64,000 bases of DNA from Arthrobacter sp. AK04 (GTDB lineage: Bacteria; Actinomycetota; Actinomycetes; Actinomycetales; Micrococcaceae): contig NZ_JAJOMC010000010.1 of the NCBI RefSeq assembly GCF_021129155.1, forward strand, positions 40,812-104,811. Reading direction: 5' to 3'. The notes below the pieces were generated by a model that saw only the letters and a program-made list of their open reading frames with translations, was not told the origin of the DNA and did not search any database. Shown one piece after another: positions 25,901 through 33,194 of this stretch (positions are counted from its first letter, which is position 1; the number at the start of each line of letters is the position of its first letter). The translations under genes and the position numbers were made by a program.

Positions 25901-26260
25901 GAAACCCCCACCGCCGAGCTCCGAGACGACCACTTCGAGCGGCTGCAGCATTTGGTTCATGGCCCGCTCTCCAGCGACAGTGTGGCCACAGGCAACCTGA
26001 AAGGCGTCCGAAAACGGATCTGGGAACGATTTACTGGGACCCTCTTTATGCGAGGTGCAGAAGACGCCTTGAACGCATTGCATGAGCGACCGCTCCAGAA
26101 AGCAGCCGAAATGAAACTCCGAGGCGCCCTAAGGAATCGCGTCACCGATGATGACCTCGTCACCATCCTTAACCAGCTGCATGAAGACGACAAACTTGTA
26201 ATCAAATCCGTGGACAAAGACCCCTTACGGGTTGTCTGCTCGCTAGGAGTCCGGGACTAA
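22955..26260 (+). CDS. SNF2-type helicase with N-terminal phospholipase-D-like domain
   Basis: The protein has 1101 residues. The N-terminal 210 residues are PLD-like, with the HxK motif in RRPLHGKAYILHN (about residue 148) and the GSSNLTASGL block typical of such nucleases. The superfamily 2 helicase follows: GDVVGLGKTLTA (Walker A, about 290), VICDESHNLRT (motif II, DESH), LLTATPYN (motif III), VLVFTEYKDTAEYVA and QRAGRVDRIGQ (motif VI, about 818). This architecture occurs in restriction-like defence loci, where the helicase translocates or senses DNA and partners a methyltransferase. Its stop overlaps the methyltransferase ATG, so the two form an operon. Confidence 0.85.
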   Translation: MPTIFDNSETNTLGGSLLKTFPEHKRIDVATGYFDLRGWGTFSDLVDAKQLPERDAGEPAARILVGMVAPSAAEAMLQDLQDQVRVPDPHANIADFESARSRQAQLVNHLREQLMRGLSTKEGQASLRSLKRQLRAGLVEIKVFTRRPLHGKAYILHNPGHYALPVMGYLGSSNLTASGLYSNLELNVDVLDQDAAQKLDEWFTTHWDDPFSLPITEQVIELIEESWAAEKQPTPFEVFLKVCHSMSQDVRDGYGYVLPPSMQNLLLEYQESAVRILARRIIRRGGTMLGDVVGLGKTLTAVATAMLLQAGEDYSTLVLCPKNLEEMWQKHLDAYDINGRVVPYSMAAKVLPELKRFQLVICDESHNLRTNTRKDYDAIQQYVRGNDSKVLLLTATPYNLAFEDVANQIGLYLDEDDDLGIEPMAALAVNPALAEKVDGKINTLAAFRLSEEAEDWKRLMSDHLVRRTRSFIKRTAKKKQVELADGQTVELEYLQFSDGTPFFFPTRISKPVSHDFDDDDPARLMEDDETLDAIKSLLLPRYVLASYDSPKRRHTDEDKRILEDIKTGRGNVAGFVRTGLFKRLSSSGHSFIQSLQRQRSRNELYLYAIENRLPVPLGNFSDKQFGVTDEDIEDAEGTHGSPSSRYEHLQKHLPESTKWLNSSIFTDALAADLKRDNDTLTWLLDRYGAWDSSKDSKINALVDLLTKEHPGEKVLVFTEYKDTAEYVARALEEAGIQNVGLATGDKASRPADVARRFSPASNTLPGAEAHDHEIEDPIDVLIATDVLSEGQNLQDAHIVVNYDLPWAIIRLIQRAGRVDRIGQKSLNVYVYLISHERVEEQISLRQRIKQRLESSAQAFGSDEQFFGSDSEIRILDNFYDGKLEDDGVGDEEADAVSEAWLVWSNALEKHPEIAHRVLAMPDMIQSTRSQYTHESHSCVVCYVNTTSGVDAFAVSKGGEDGMRERERLITPYEAFKLFYAEPETPTAELRDDHFERLQHLVHGPLSSDSVATGNLKGVRKRIWERFTGTLFMRGAEDALNALHERPLQKAAEMKLRGALRNRVTDDDLVTILNQLHEDDKLVIKSVDKDPLRVVCSLGVRD

Positions 26261-29061
26261 TGCCGAACACGCTAATTGACCTCGTTGACAAGCATGACTA
26301 CCAAACGCTCTTCCTGGAACACCTGAGATGGTCCAGACCAGACCAGCCGACCCTCAAGGTCCAACTCGACGGTGCTGCCAGTTACAGCGTCTCTAACGTC
26401 TCCAGCTACAAAGGGCTCCGAGTCTGGGTATGCCCCGAGTTTCCCAGCTCATCGGACCAAGCAGCCATTGACCGCGCCATCGCCAAGAAATCCACGGACC
26501 GCCTGGTCATTTTCCACAGTGACACGAAACAGGTCTGGCGGTGGCCAGTCCGAACCGTCAAAGCAGGAAGCATCAACACGCGGCTTACTTCCCACCTACA
26601 CACGGCTGGCAAGGACAACCCGAAGCTCCTGAAACGGCTTGAGGCCATCACTCTTGGAGTGACGGAAAGTCTCAGCGCCACCGATGTGATTGAACGCGTA
26701 AAAAGGGCATTCGACGTCGAGACGGAGAAGGAAACAAAACGCGCTTCCAAGCTCATGGCTTCGATGTTCGATGCCTTGAAATCGGCAGGCGCCCCAGAAC
26801 ACAAGATTTCGGTGACTCTGGCCAGGATTCTTTTTCTCATGTTCGGAGACGACACGGACATGTGGGACAAGGACTTGTTCCAGAACTTCATCATCAACCA
26901 CACGCGCCCAGATGGCAGCGACCTAGCCGACCGCCTCAACGATCTGTTCGAATACTTGGACACAAGACCGGAGGAGAGGGGAGATACGCCGGCGCACTTC
27001 AATGGGTTTAGATATGTAAACGGCGGCCTTTTCCGCGAGAGGATCACACTGCCACCCGTTGCACAGTCACTCCGGACAGCCATCCTGGAGGCTAGTTCAT
27101 CAAACTGGGCGGACATCTCACCGGCCATTTTTGGTTCCATGTTCCAGTCCGTCCGCGATGCCAAAACGCGGCGCGAGTTCGGGGAACACTACACCTCGGA
27201 GAAGGACATCCTTCGAACGCTCGACCCTCTATTCCTGGATGAACTTCGTGCGGAATTCGCGAAAGCCGTTGATCACCGGGAAGAAACTGCAATGCTGACC
27301 AGGCTCCGCGAGAGGCTTGGGCGCATTCGCTTCCTGGACCCAGCGTGCGGGTGCGGAAACTTCATCATCATCGCCTACCGTGAACTGCGTCTGCTGGAAA
27401 TTTCAATCTTGGAGAGGTTGAAGCTTAAAGAAGCGCAGCGTGGCAACGTTGATGCCGGCCAGCTGGAGATGCCTGTTGGGGCAGCTGACGACCGCCAAGG
27501 GCGCGGCAAGAGATCTTTCCTCGACCCGAAGGTTGTTCTTGACAATTTTTTCGGTATCGAAATCGATGAGTGGCCCGCGAAGATAGCTGAAACGGCGATG
27601 TTCCTCATGGACCGGCAGTGCGATCTTCAGATGATCACCCGGCTTGGGTATGCGCCCGAGAGGCTCCCTATCCAGCGTCAGGCCACGATTGTTACCGCAA
27701 CTGAAGACAACCTTGGCAGGGGCAACAGCCTCCGCTTTGACTGGGCAGACCTCTTCCAACCGGATGATGACACTATCGTCGCTGGTAACCCTCCATACGC
27801 CGGTCAATCACTCCGAACAGCTGAGCAAACTGCAGACCTCCAGCTGGCCTGGGGATCGCAATACGACGGCTACCTCGATTACGTCACTGGCTGGCACGCC
27901 AAAGCGCTCAGCTTCCTCGCTCCAGCCCAAGGAGCGCGGTTCGCGTACGTCACGACAAACTCAATTGCTCAAGGGCAGCCTGTACCGGCTCTCTTCGAGC
28001 CTATCTTCAAAGCCGGTTGGAGGGTCCGGTTCGCGCACCGCACGTTCCCTTGGGAATCGGAAGCCTCCGGCAAGGCTGCCGTCCATTGCGTAATCGTTGG
28101 ATTCGATAAGGGCGGTCCTCAACCCCAATTATGGGACTACAACGAAGGAAAGGGTCCCATCCAACACAGAGAGGTTCCATTCATAAATGCCTACCTAGTT
28201 GACGGACCCAACGTTATGGTCAGGAAGCGTTCCAAGCCCCTGACTGCCTCTTTGCCTGAGGTGAATTATGGGTCCAAGCCTGCGGACGGCGGCAGTCTCA
28301 TAGTGAAGAAGCCTGCTTACGCCAGCGTCATGGCTGACCCCCTTGCAGCAAAGTATGTCCGGTCCTTTGTTGGCGCTGATGAGCTAATCAGCGGCACAGA
28401 TCGGTGGTGTTTGTGGCTTGTAGGAGCACCTAGAACTGAAATTGAAGCATCGCCGGTCCTGCGGGAACGTGTAGCAAACGTCAAGCGCATGCGCGAAGCC
28501 AGTACAAAAGCAGCTACTCGTGACCAGGCAGCCATCCCTCACCTGTTTACGGAGATCCGCCAGCCAGAAGTTTCTTATCTGTGCATACCCCGGCATTTTT
28601 CGGCAGAACGGGACTACTGCACCGCCCAGAGGTTCGAACCGTCAGTCATCTCAAGCGACGCTAACTTCACCGCATCTGACGCCGATGGTTTTCTGTTTGC
28701 CTTGATTTCGTCATCACTTTTTATTGATTGGCAGCGGCTGGTCGGTGGCCGTATCAAGTCAGACTTCCGCTTTTCGAACACAATCGTATGGAACAATTTC
28801 CCACTGGGCACGGCAGATTCTGACTCTCGCAAGGCCATTGTTGACGCCGGGGCAGCGGTTCTCGCCGCGCGAGCAAACCATCCCGATGTCTCCCTCGAAA
28901 GCCTCTATGAGCCTGTAGCAATGCCACAGGATCTGCTGAACGCCCATCTCGCACTCGACGAGCAGGTGCATGCTTTCTTCGACATCCCGAAGGATGCCGT
29001 CCAATTGGATCGAGAGAGATTATTGCTCGAGCGATACGCAAAATATTCGCAGCGCCGATGA
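26260..29061 (+). CDS. MmeI-like (type IIL/IIG) adenine DNA methyltransferase
   Basis: The protein has 933 residues. The SAM-binding motif I is IRFLDPACGCGNFIIIA (about 355) and the catalytic motif IV is VAGNPPYAGQ (NPPY, about 510), which marks an N6-adenine methylase. The helical segment before it and FGEHYTSEKDILRTLDPLFL match the MmeI/PglX-type layout. A specificity region follows (about 600-850). The N-terminal 90 residues (LRVWVCPEFPSSSDQ, DRLVIFHSDTKQVWRW) sit where a nuclease or helicase-coupling domain would lie, but I see no clear PD-(D/E)xK. It probably modifies host DNA while the helicase-PLD partner acts on unmodified DNA. Confidence 0.85.
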   Translation: MPNTLIDLVDKHDYQTLFLEHLRWSRPDQPTLKVQLDGAASYSVSNVSSYKGLRVWVCPEFPSSSDQAAIDRAIAKKSTDRLVIFHSDTKQVWRWPVRTVKAGSINTRLTSHLHTAGKDNPKLLKRLEAITLGVTESLSATDVIERVKRAFDVETEKETKRASKLMASMFDALKSAGAPEHKISVTLARILFLMFGDDTDMWDKDLFQNFIINHTRPDGSDLADRLNDLFEYLDTRPEERGDTPAHFNGFRYVNGGLFRERITLPPVAQSLRTAILEASSSNWADISPAIFGSMFQSVRDAKTRREFGEHYTSEKDILRTLDPLFLDELRAEFAKAVDHREETAMLTRLRERLGRIRFLDPACGCGNFIIIAYRELRLLEISILERLKLKEAQRGNVDAGQLEMPVGAADDRQGRGKRSFLDPKVVLDNFFGIEIDEWPAKIAETAMFLMDRQCDLQMITRLGYAPERLPIQRQATIVTATEDNLGRGNSLRFDWADLFQPDDDTIVAGNPPYAGQSLRTAEQTADLQLAWGSQYDGYLDYVTGWHAKALSFLAPAQGARFAYVTTNSIAQGQPVPALFEPIFKAGWRVRFAHRTFPWESEASGKAAVHCVIVGFDKGGPQPQLWDYNEGKGPIQHREVPFINAYLVDGPNVMVRKRSKPLTASLPEVNYGSKPADGGSLIVKKPAYASVMADPLAAKYVRSFVGADELISGTDRWCLWLVGAPRTEIEASPVLRERVANVKRMREASTKAATRDQAAIPHLFTEIRQPEVSYLCIPRHFSAERDYCTAQRFEPSVISSDANFTASDADGFLFALISSSLFIDWQRLVGGRIKSDFRFSNTIVWNNFPLGTADSDSRKAIVDAGAAVLAARANHPDVSLESLYEPVAMPQDLLNAHLALDEQVHAFFDIPKDAVQLDRERLLLERYAKYSQRR

Positions 29062-29093
29062 GGCGTGGCCACGGGCTGGTGCTGCTGGACCCC

Positions 29094-29124
29094 TTGGCTT
29101 GATCGAGAAATGCTGTGCTAGTGT
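29094..29124 (+). promoter_or_regulatory. Candidate promoter of tRNA-Leu
   Basis: TGTGCTAGTGTT around 29114-29125 resembles the extended -10 region of actinobacterial stable-RNA promoters. TTGGCT or TTGATC upstream may serve as -35, although the spacings (19 or 14) are not ideal. Confidence 0.35.
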
Positions 29125-29186
29125 TCTTGTCGCTGCTGCGGAGGAATACGAAAGCCGGTAGGCCCACATCTCCGCATCACCACCAC

Positions 29187-29269
29187 GCGCGGGTGGCGGA
29201 ATGGCAGACGCGCTAGCTTGAGGTGCTAGTCCTCGAAAGGGGGTGGGGGTTCAAGTCCCCCTTCGCGCA
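29187..29269 (+). tRNA. tRNA-Leu (anticodon GAG)
   Basis: Acceptor GCGCGGG pairs with TTCGCGC (two G-T pairs), anticodon stem CTAGC/GCTAG with loop TTGAGGT (anticodon GAG), a long class II variable arm, T arm GGGGGTTCAAGTCCCCC and discriminator A. CC follows, but the full CCA is not encoded. Its position directly after the methyltransferase gene makes it a possible insertion landmark. Confidence 0.95.
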
Positions 29270-29272
29270 CCG

Positions 29273-29308
29273 AATGACCCCAGGAAACCAAGGTTTCCTG
29301 GGGTCATT
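29273..29308 (+). terminator. Strong terminator after tRNA-Leu
   Basis: AATGACCCCAGGAAACC and GGTTTCCTGGGGTCATT are a perfect 17-bp inverted repeat with a two-base AA loop, followed by TTCT. Confidence 0.9.
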
Positions 29309-29362
29309 TCTATTACCGCCAGGTTAGGGTCCGCCTTGAGGAGCGCTGCCGTAGGGTCTGCC

Positions 29363-29677
29363 TCAGTTGTCGGTTACGGTCTCCAGCAACCATTGGTCCG
29401 ACAACGGGTCGCGGCGCAGCTCTAAGGTCCGCAGTGCAGACGTGGAGGAACCGAGGCGCACCTGGACCCTCCAATGTTCGATGTCCACGACGTTCCCTAC
29501 GCCGAGCGGTACGGTCCGCTGTGTCTCCCACCAGGAGTCCCTGGTGAACCAGTGCAGCGGCTCCGCCGCTACAGCCCATACGCGTCCGTCGTAACGGACG
29601 GCAAGGGGAGTGCCGGCCGCGGTGAAGCGGACGTCCACCGGGGCGTTGAGGGTTGTTTCACTTACTGTTGCTGTCAC
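29363..29677 (-). CDS. DUF6504-like small protein, second gene of likely SOS operon
   Basis: The 104-residue product begins at a GTG inside the end of the upstream gene. VDVRFTAAGTPLAVRYDGRV and WAVAAEPLHWFTRDSWWE, then ELRRDPLSDQWLLETVTDN, give an all-beta domain that matches the DUF6504 pattern (beta strand, a W/R-rich middle and a C-terminal LxxD..W). DUF6504 genes are usually encoded beside translesion polymerase genes (ImuB/DnaE2-type mutasomes) in actinobacteria. None is seen here, so the pair may be a detached piece of such an operon. Confidence 0.55.
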   Translation of the reverse strand: MTATVSETTLNAPVDVRFTAAGTPLAVRYDGRVWAVAAEPLHWFTRDSWWETQRTVPLGVGNVVDIEHWRVQVRLGSSTSALRTLELRRDPLSDQWLLETVTDN

Positions 29678-29990
29678 GGTTGGTCCGCTCTCCCAAATTC
29701 CTGTTCATCATTTCTTCCCGGCGGGTGACCGCCGAGCTCCACACCCAGGTCCGGTAGGTCACCGGCCCGTCCTTCCAAGTCACCTCGGCCGCCTTCGCTG
29801 TCCAGGCGAACACTTCCCCATCTACCAGCTCGGCACAGTTCGGGAACCGGATCCACGCCTTCACCGGGATCCCCGGGTACCCGTTCTTGGCGGGGAAGTG
29901 CTCGAAATCGAGCTCTTCCACGGTCAGCCCTATCGGGCCGGCACGGCGTGCATACTGCGCCTGCAGTGCGGCAGCTTGCTCCGGTCCCAT
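29658..29990 (-). CDS. Hypothetical protein under a probable SOS box
   Basis: The 110-residue protein has a short helical N-terminus (MGPEQAAALQAQYARR) and a beta-rich domain (LTVEELDFEHFPAKNGYP, VKAWIRFPNCAELVDGEVFA) that ends with KDGPVTYRTWVWSSAVTRRE. It overlaps the DUF6504-like gene by 20 bp, so both are in one operon. A LexA-box-like sequence lies 10-26 bp upstream of its start, suggesting DNA-damage induction. The function is unknown. Confidence 0.55.
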   Translation of the reverse strand: MGPEQAAALQAQYARRAGPIGLTVEELDFEHFPAKNGYPGIPVKAWIRFPNCAELVDGEVFAWTAKAAEVTWKDGPVTYRTWVWSSAVTRREEMMNRNLGERTNRDSNSK

Positions 29991-30000
29991 AACACAACCT

Positions 30001-30016
30001 TAGAACATATATTCGA
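30001..30016 (-). promoter_or_regulatory. LexA/SOS-box-like operator
   Basis: On the minus strand TCGAATATATGTTCTA matches the actinobacterial SOS consensus TCGAAC-N4-GTTCGA at 10 of 12 positions. It lies between the two transcription-start candidates and the ATG of the 29990 gene, where LexA binding would repress the two-gene unit. Confidence 0.6.
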
Positions 30017-30118
30017 ATAGACACGCCACTAAAAAGCGGCTGTGCAGCCGCCAGACTTCATTGTGGGGGAGGGGTACGACAAAGCACGTTCTTTGACCAA
30101 TCGCCCCCGGAAACCGGA

Positions 30119-30193
30119 GCGGGTTATGCCCATTGTGGGCAGGTGGAGACCGGAGGATGAATCTCAAAGCTGTCCACACTGGGTATAACCCGC
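30119..30193. repeat. Long inverted repeat between SOS unit and ligase
   Basis: GCGGGTTATGCCCA (30119-30132) and TGGGTATAACCCGC (30180-30193) pair over 14 positions with one mismatch. Further inner pairing is possible (GGGCAG with CTGTCC). The structure is 14 bp from the end of the ligase gene. It may be a terminator for that gene or a single-strand or binding structure; there is no T-tract. Confidence 0.45.
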
Positions 30194-30206
30194 GGCATCG
30201 CCGTCG

Positions 30207-31223
30207 TCAGCGGTGCCTGTTGTTCAGTTCAGGGGGAACCTTGACCTCTGCAGGGTCAAGCTCCGGCCTTACACGCTCCCAGGTGACGGGGTGCCGAAAG
30301 GACGTGCCGGACCAGGCGACGTCGGCCGAGACCTCGACCACGACTGGTTCGATCAGTGTCAGCCGCACGGGGCCTTTGTCCTTGCTGAATCTGTTCAGGG
30401 AGGACTCGCTGATCTCTTCGGGCCAGGGATGCCCGGGCCCGGCCGGGTGGAGATGCCGGCCCAGTTCACGCCCGGCCTTCGTGGACAGGACGGTCGAGCG
30501 GCCAACAATCTTCAGTTCGCCGCCGATGGGCAGGCCGGCGATGATGGCCTGTGGTTGGGCAACGGACCCGATCACGGCCGCGCACACCACGTCCCAAAGA
30601 TCCTTGTGCTTGAGCTTTAACCAGATCCTGGCGGCCTCGTAGGGCTGGGAGCCTTTGAACACGAGACCTTCGATTCCTGTCGCGGGAAGATCCCGCAGCC
30701 AGGTCTTCGCCAGGTCCATGTCCCTGGTGATGGGGGAGAGGTGCAATGGTGGGGCCCAATCCCGGGCGAGCTCCTCGAGCAGCTGCCGGCGCCCGGTGAA
30801 CGGCACACCCCGGGTGTCCTGCCCTGCAACGGCCAGAACATCGAAGGCCACGAACGACGCGGGCAGCTCATTGGCCAGGGCCGGAAGCGCGGCCCTGGAG
30901 GTGACCATGCGCTGCTGCAGCGCATCGAAATCCAGCCGGTCCCGGTTCCAAATGACGGTTTCACCATCCAGGACCACCCCGGGAGGCAACTGCTCTGCGA
31001 GAGCGGCAGCTGCGTCAGGCAGGATTCGGGTAAGTTCCTTGCCCTGTCTGGACCACAGCGTCACCGTGCCGCCGTCATTAAAGGCGGTAGTGCGGAAACC
31101 GTCCCATTTGGGTTCGGCCCATAGGCCGCCGGGCAGTGCGTTGGGGCCGGGGAAGGCCTTGACGAGTTTCGCCAGGGCAACCGCGACCGGTGGGTGCAGC
31201 GCTGGCGGAAGAGACTCGGCCAT
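30207..31223 (-). CDS. ATP-dependent DNA ligase (LigC-type)
   Basis: The 338-residue protein has the nucleotidylation motif KWDGFR (in LWAEPKWDGFRTTAF, about residue 39), VVLDGETVIW (motif III-like), FVAFDVLAVAGQDTRG (motif IIIa), GIEGLVFKGSQPY (motif IV) and WLKLKHKDLWDVV (motif V with paired lysines), followed by an OB-fold domain. This is a minimal two-domain ATP-dependent ligase of the LigC family that seals nicks in repair. It lacks the polymerase and nuclease domains of LigD. A 262-bp near copy of part of this gene occurs at 11114-11375. Confidence 0.9.
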   Translation of the reverse strand: MAESLPPALHPPVAVALAKLVKAFPGPNALPGGLWAEPKWDGFRTTAFNDGGTVTLWSRQGKELTRILPDAAAALAEQLPPGVVLDGETVIWNRDRLDFDALQQRMVTSRAALPALANELPASFVAFDVLAVAGQDTRGVPFTGRRQLLEELARDWAPPLHLSPITRDMDLAKTWLRDLPATGIEGLVFKGSQPYEAARIWLKLKHKDLWDVVCAAVIGSVAQPQAIIAGLPIGGELKIVGRSTVLSTKAGRELGRHLHPAGPGHPWPEEISESSLNRFSKDKGPVRLTLIEPVVVEVSADVAWSGTSFRHPVTWERVRPELDPAEVKVPPELNNRHR

Positions 31224-31269
31224 GGGCCCAGCCTAAAGGAGAAACCAGCACGAAAGTCCGTGCTGGCTT

Positions 31270-31575
31270 TTACTTGGCCGTAGGACCTTCCGTCGCAGCG
31301 TCCTCCGCGTCAACGCGGCGGAGTAATGCCGCCACGCTCCGCACGGCTGCCGGATCTTCCTGCCAGGGCTTGCTACCCCGTGAGCAGGCATGAAAACCGG
31401 TGGCAGCTGACTCTTTCGCCGCCTCGGCGAGTTCGGCCCACGCGGCTTTCAGATCTGCCACCTGCTCAGGAGTCAACGGCTCCTGTTCCTTCGGCTCGAC
31501 GGCCGCTGCGAAGGCGGGGCGACCAGCAGCCGCTGCCGCCGTGCGCCGACGGGCGAACCAGCTCCACAGACCCAT
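31270..31575 (-). CDS. Small hypothetical protein
   Basis: The 101-residue product starts at ATG 31575, with GAAGGGAAA four bases upstream. It begins MGLWSWFARRRTAAAAAG, an amphipathic basic helix, and then has an acidic helical region (TPEQVADLKAAWAELAEAAK) and a C-terminal stretch HACSRGSKPWQEDPAAVRSV. No family known to me. A much longer frame in the same phase continues upstream but runs through the repeated leader and is not credible. It is located between the ligase and the first copy of the ~365-bp repeat. Confidence 0.5.
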   Translation of the reverse strand: MGLWSWFARRRTAAAAAGRPAFAAAVEPKEQEPLTPEQVADLKAAWAELAEAAKESAATGFHACSRGSKPWQEDPAAVRSVAALLRRVDAEDAATEGPTAK

Positions 31576-31743
31576 CGGCTTTCCCTTCGTATCAACACTC
31601 CAATGACCGTCCAGGGCAAAGCAGAGGGCCGCAACCGGTGGGAATGGGCCCTCTGCCCTGGGTGTAAACATCCTGCTGCTTACACCTTCGAGCATGCCAC
31701 ACGGGTAAGTGATGGTGCATGCTCGCAGGGCTCGCACCCGTTT

Positions 31744-32106
31744 GGGCGTCCGCGGGCGCGGCCGGCTGTTGGGTCCAGTGCCGGCTCCGCAGGGCTCCGC
31801 CGTCCCTGGCCCTGTCTTGTCTGCGACGCTTTTTGGCTGCTGTCCTGACGGATTGTACGTGTCCGCTCCGGCCGGTCTAGCCCCTCCTTCGTCGGGGCCT
31901 GCGGCCCGCAGAATCGGCTCCGGCGCTCCTTCGTCGCTGATTTCCTCCGCAGATTCCGCAGTCCTTGCCCTGCGGTAGACAGGCCTCCGTCGGCCACAGC
32001 TCCGCAAGCTTCGCCAGCAGCCAAAACAACGGGGGAGAGGGGACGCTGGCCGGTCACCAAGCCGCCCCACCCACCAACCCTTTCGGCAAAAAAGGAGCAA
32101 CACCAC
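31744..32106. repeat. Copy 1 of a ~365-bp repeated gene leader
   Basis: It begins GGGCGTCCGC and runs to the ATG at 32107. It shares long near-identical blocks with 33195-33559 and 35077-35445: GCGGCCGGCTGT..GGGTCCAGTGCCGGC, CTGTCCTGACGGATTGTACG, CTCCGGCGCTCCTTCGTCGC, CAAGCTTCGCCAGCAGCCAA, and CCTTTCGGCAAAAAAGGAGC just before the start. Copy 1 is the most diverged of the three in the centre. Confidence 0.9.
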
Positions 32107-32538
32107 ATGAATGCAGTCACTAAGAGGACCGTGACCACCGTCGACACCGGCGAAACGGTCCACGATGTGCCCGTGCTCGTCGATTACCACATGAACGACG
32201 GCTACGACTGGATGGACGTCATCAGCGAACACGGCTGGGCCGTGATCCCCAGCTGGGGATGCGATGGATGGGACCTGGGCCAGTGGCCGTACGTCATGGT
32301 CGCCGGGATCCGGACCGCCGACGAGATCGGGAACCTGTTCGGCATGGCCACCTACTGCGAAGGCGACGTGCGGACGACCTTCTATCGGACCAAGGCGAGG
32401 TTCTGGACCGCGATCAGTGAGCAGGCGTTCTTCCACTGGAAGAACGGGCAGGCCCACGGCCCGGCAGACCTGCCTGAAGCCGCCGCCGAACTGCCCAGCC
32501 GTTACCGGACGCCCTGCACCCTCGCGGACGCGGCCTAA
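32107..32538 (+). CDS. Plasmid-type hypothetical protein after leader copy 1
   Basis: The 143-residue protein reads NDGYDWMDVISEHGWAVIPS and WGCDGWDLGQWPYVMVAGIR, with many Trp, Asp and Tyr; a later part is GDVRTTFYRTKARFWTAISE. It appears soluble and globular, without known motifs; similar proteins seem to be carried by plasmids of related actinobacteria. Translation starts after AAAAAAGGAGC, the ribosome site supplied by the repeated leader. A hairpin follows its stop. Confidence 0.6.
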   Translation: MNAVTKRTVTTVDTGETVHDVPVLVDYHMNDGYDWMDVISEHGWAVIPSWGCDGWDLGQWPYVMVAGIRTADEIGNLFGMATYCEGDVRTTFYRTKARFWTAISEQAFFHWKNGQAHGPADLPEAAAELPSRYRTPCTLADAA

Positions 32539-32552
32539 CCGCCATGACAAAT

Positions 32553-32586
32553 GCTGTACTGCCCGGCCGGAGCCGGGCAGTACAGC
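32553..32586 (+). terminator. Hairpin between two small genes
   Basis: GCTGTACTGCCCGGC and GCCGGGCAGTACAGC form a perfect 15-bp stem with a CGGA loop, 14 bp after the stop at 32538 and 28 bp before the next ATG. It may attenuate rather than fully stop transcription, as there is no T-tract. Confidence 0.6.
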
Positions 32587-32614
32587 ACCCAAATGACTTC
32601 AAAGGAGCCAGCAT

Positions 32615-32965
32615 ATGAGCAACGACATCACCGCGCCCAAGGGCATCACTGCCCTGGTCTACCGCGACGCCCTGGGTACGGACTTCTCGAACCGGGGTAT
32701 CTCCGCCCGCGTTATGGAAGTAACCGTCATTGGCGAGGGCATTGACCCGGTTTTCGAGGCCACCGAGGAACGGCCCGCTGTCCGGCTCGTCAAAAACGAG
32801 CACTTCCACCGTGAGACCGTGGTCCACGCCGAGCCGGTCACCGCGGGAGGTGAACCCGCCCCGTGGTACATGTTCGGCGGCACGTTCATCTTCAGCAGTG
32901 ACGCGAGGTTCCGCCGCGCAGCTGGGCACTATGGAGCCGTCCCGTTGCACGACCGCCGCGAATAG
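32615..32965 (+). CDS. Small hypothetical plasmid protein
   Basis: The 116-residue protein has AAAGGAG nine bases before the ATG. Content: APKGITALVYRDALGTDFSN, RGISARVMEVTVIGEGIDPV, GGEPAPWYMFGGTFIFSSDA, RFRRAAGHYGAVPLHDRRE. It is mostly beta-strand-like. No recognised domain. It shares the unit of leader copy 1 with the gene upstream, from which it is separated by a 15-bp hairpin, so its level may depend on read-through. Confidence 0.5.
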   Translation: MSNDITAPKGITALVYRDALGTDFSNRGISARVMEVTVIGEGIDPVFEATEERPAVRLVKNEHFHRETVVHAEPVTAGGEPAPWYMFGGTFIFSSDARFRRAAGHYGAVPLHDRRE

Positions 32966-33003
32966 GGCCGAGGGTGGCCGGTCTTTCGGGGCCGGTCACC
33001 GCG

Positions 33004-33056
33004 GGCGGTCCGCCGTCGTGGCTGGCTTTCGCTGGTGTTGGCGACGGCGGACCGCC
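33004..33056. repeat. Inverted repeat GGCGGTCCGCCG type, copy 1
   Basis: GGCGGTCCGCCGTCG and CGACGGCGGACCGCC form a perfect 15-bp inverted repeat with a 23-base loop, after the 32965 stop. A similar structure with the same first 12 bases in the arm is at 36885-36939. Both could be terminators or binding sites. The rest of 32966-33194 contains nothing recognisable. Confidence 0.6.
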
Positions 33057-33194
33057 AATCCCGCAGCAGCCAGGTGCCGGACGGCGGCCGCCGGCGGCAA
33101 GCCAGGGGCTGGTGAGTCGTTGGTTGTCCGGCTCGCGGTGGAAGGCAGGCTCGCGGGGCTCGCCCTGGTTTCCGCTGCGCTGCAGCCAGCTGAA

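Noticed and set aside
31576..32592. 440-codon minus-strand frame extending upstream of the small gene at 31270-31575
   Set aside because: Its upstream two-thirds run through the repeated leader and antisense to the 32107 gene; the composition is not protein-like and the good start is at 31575.
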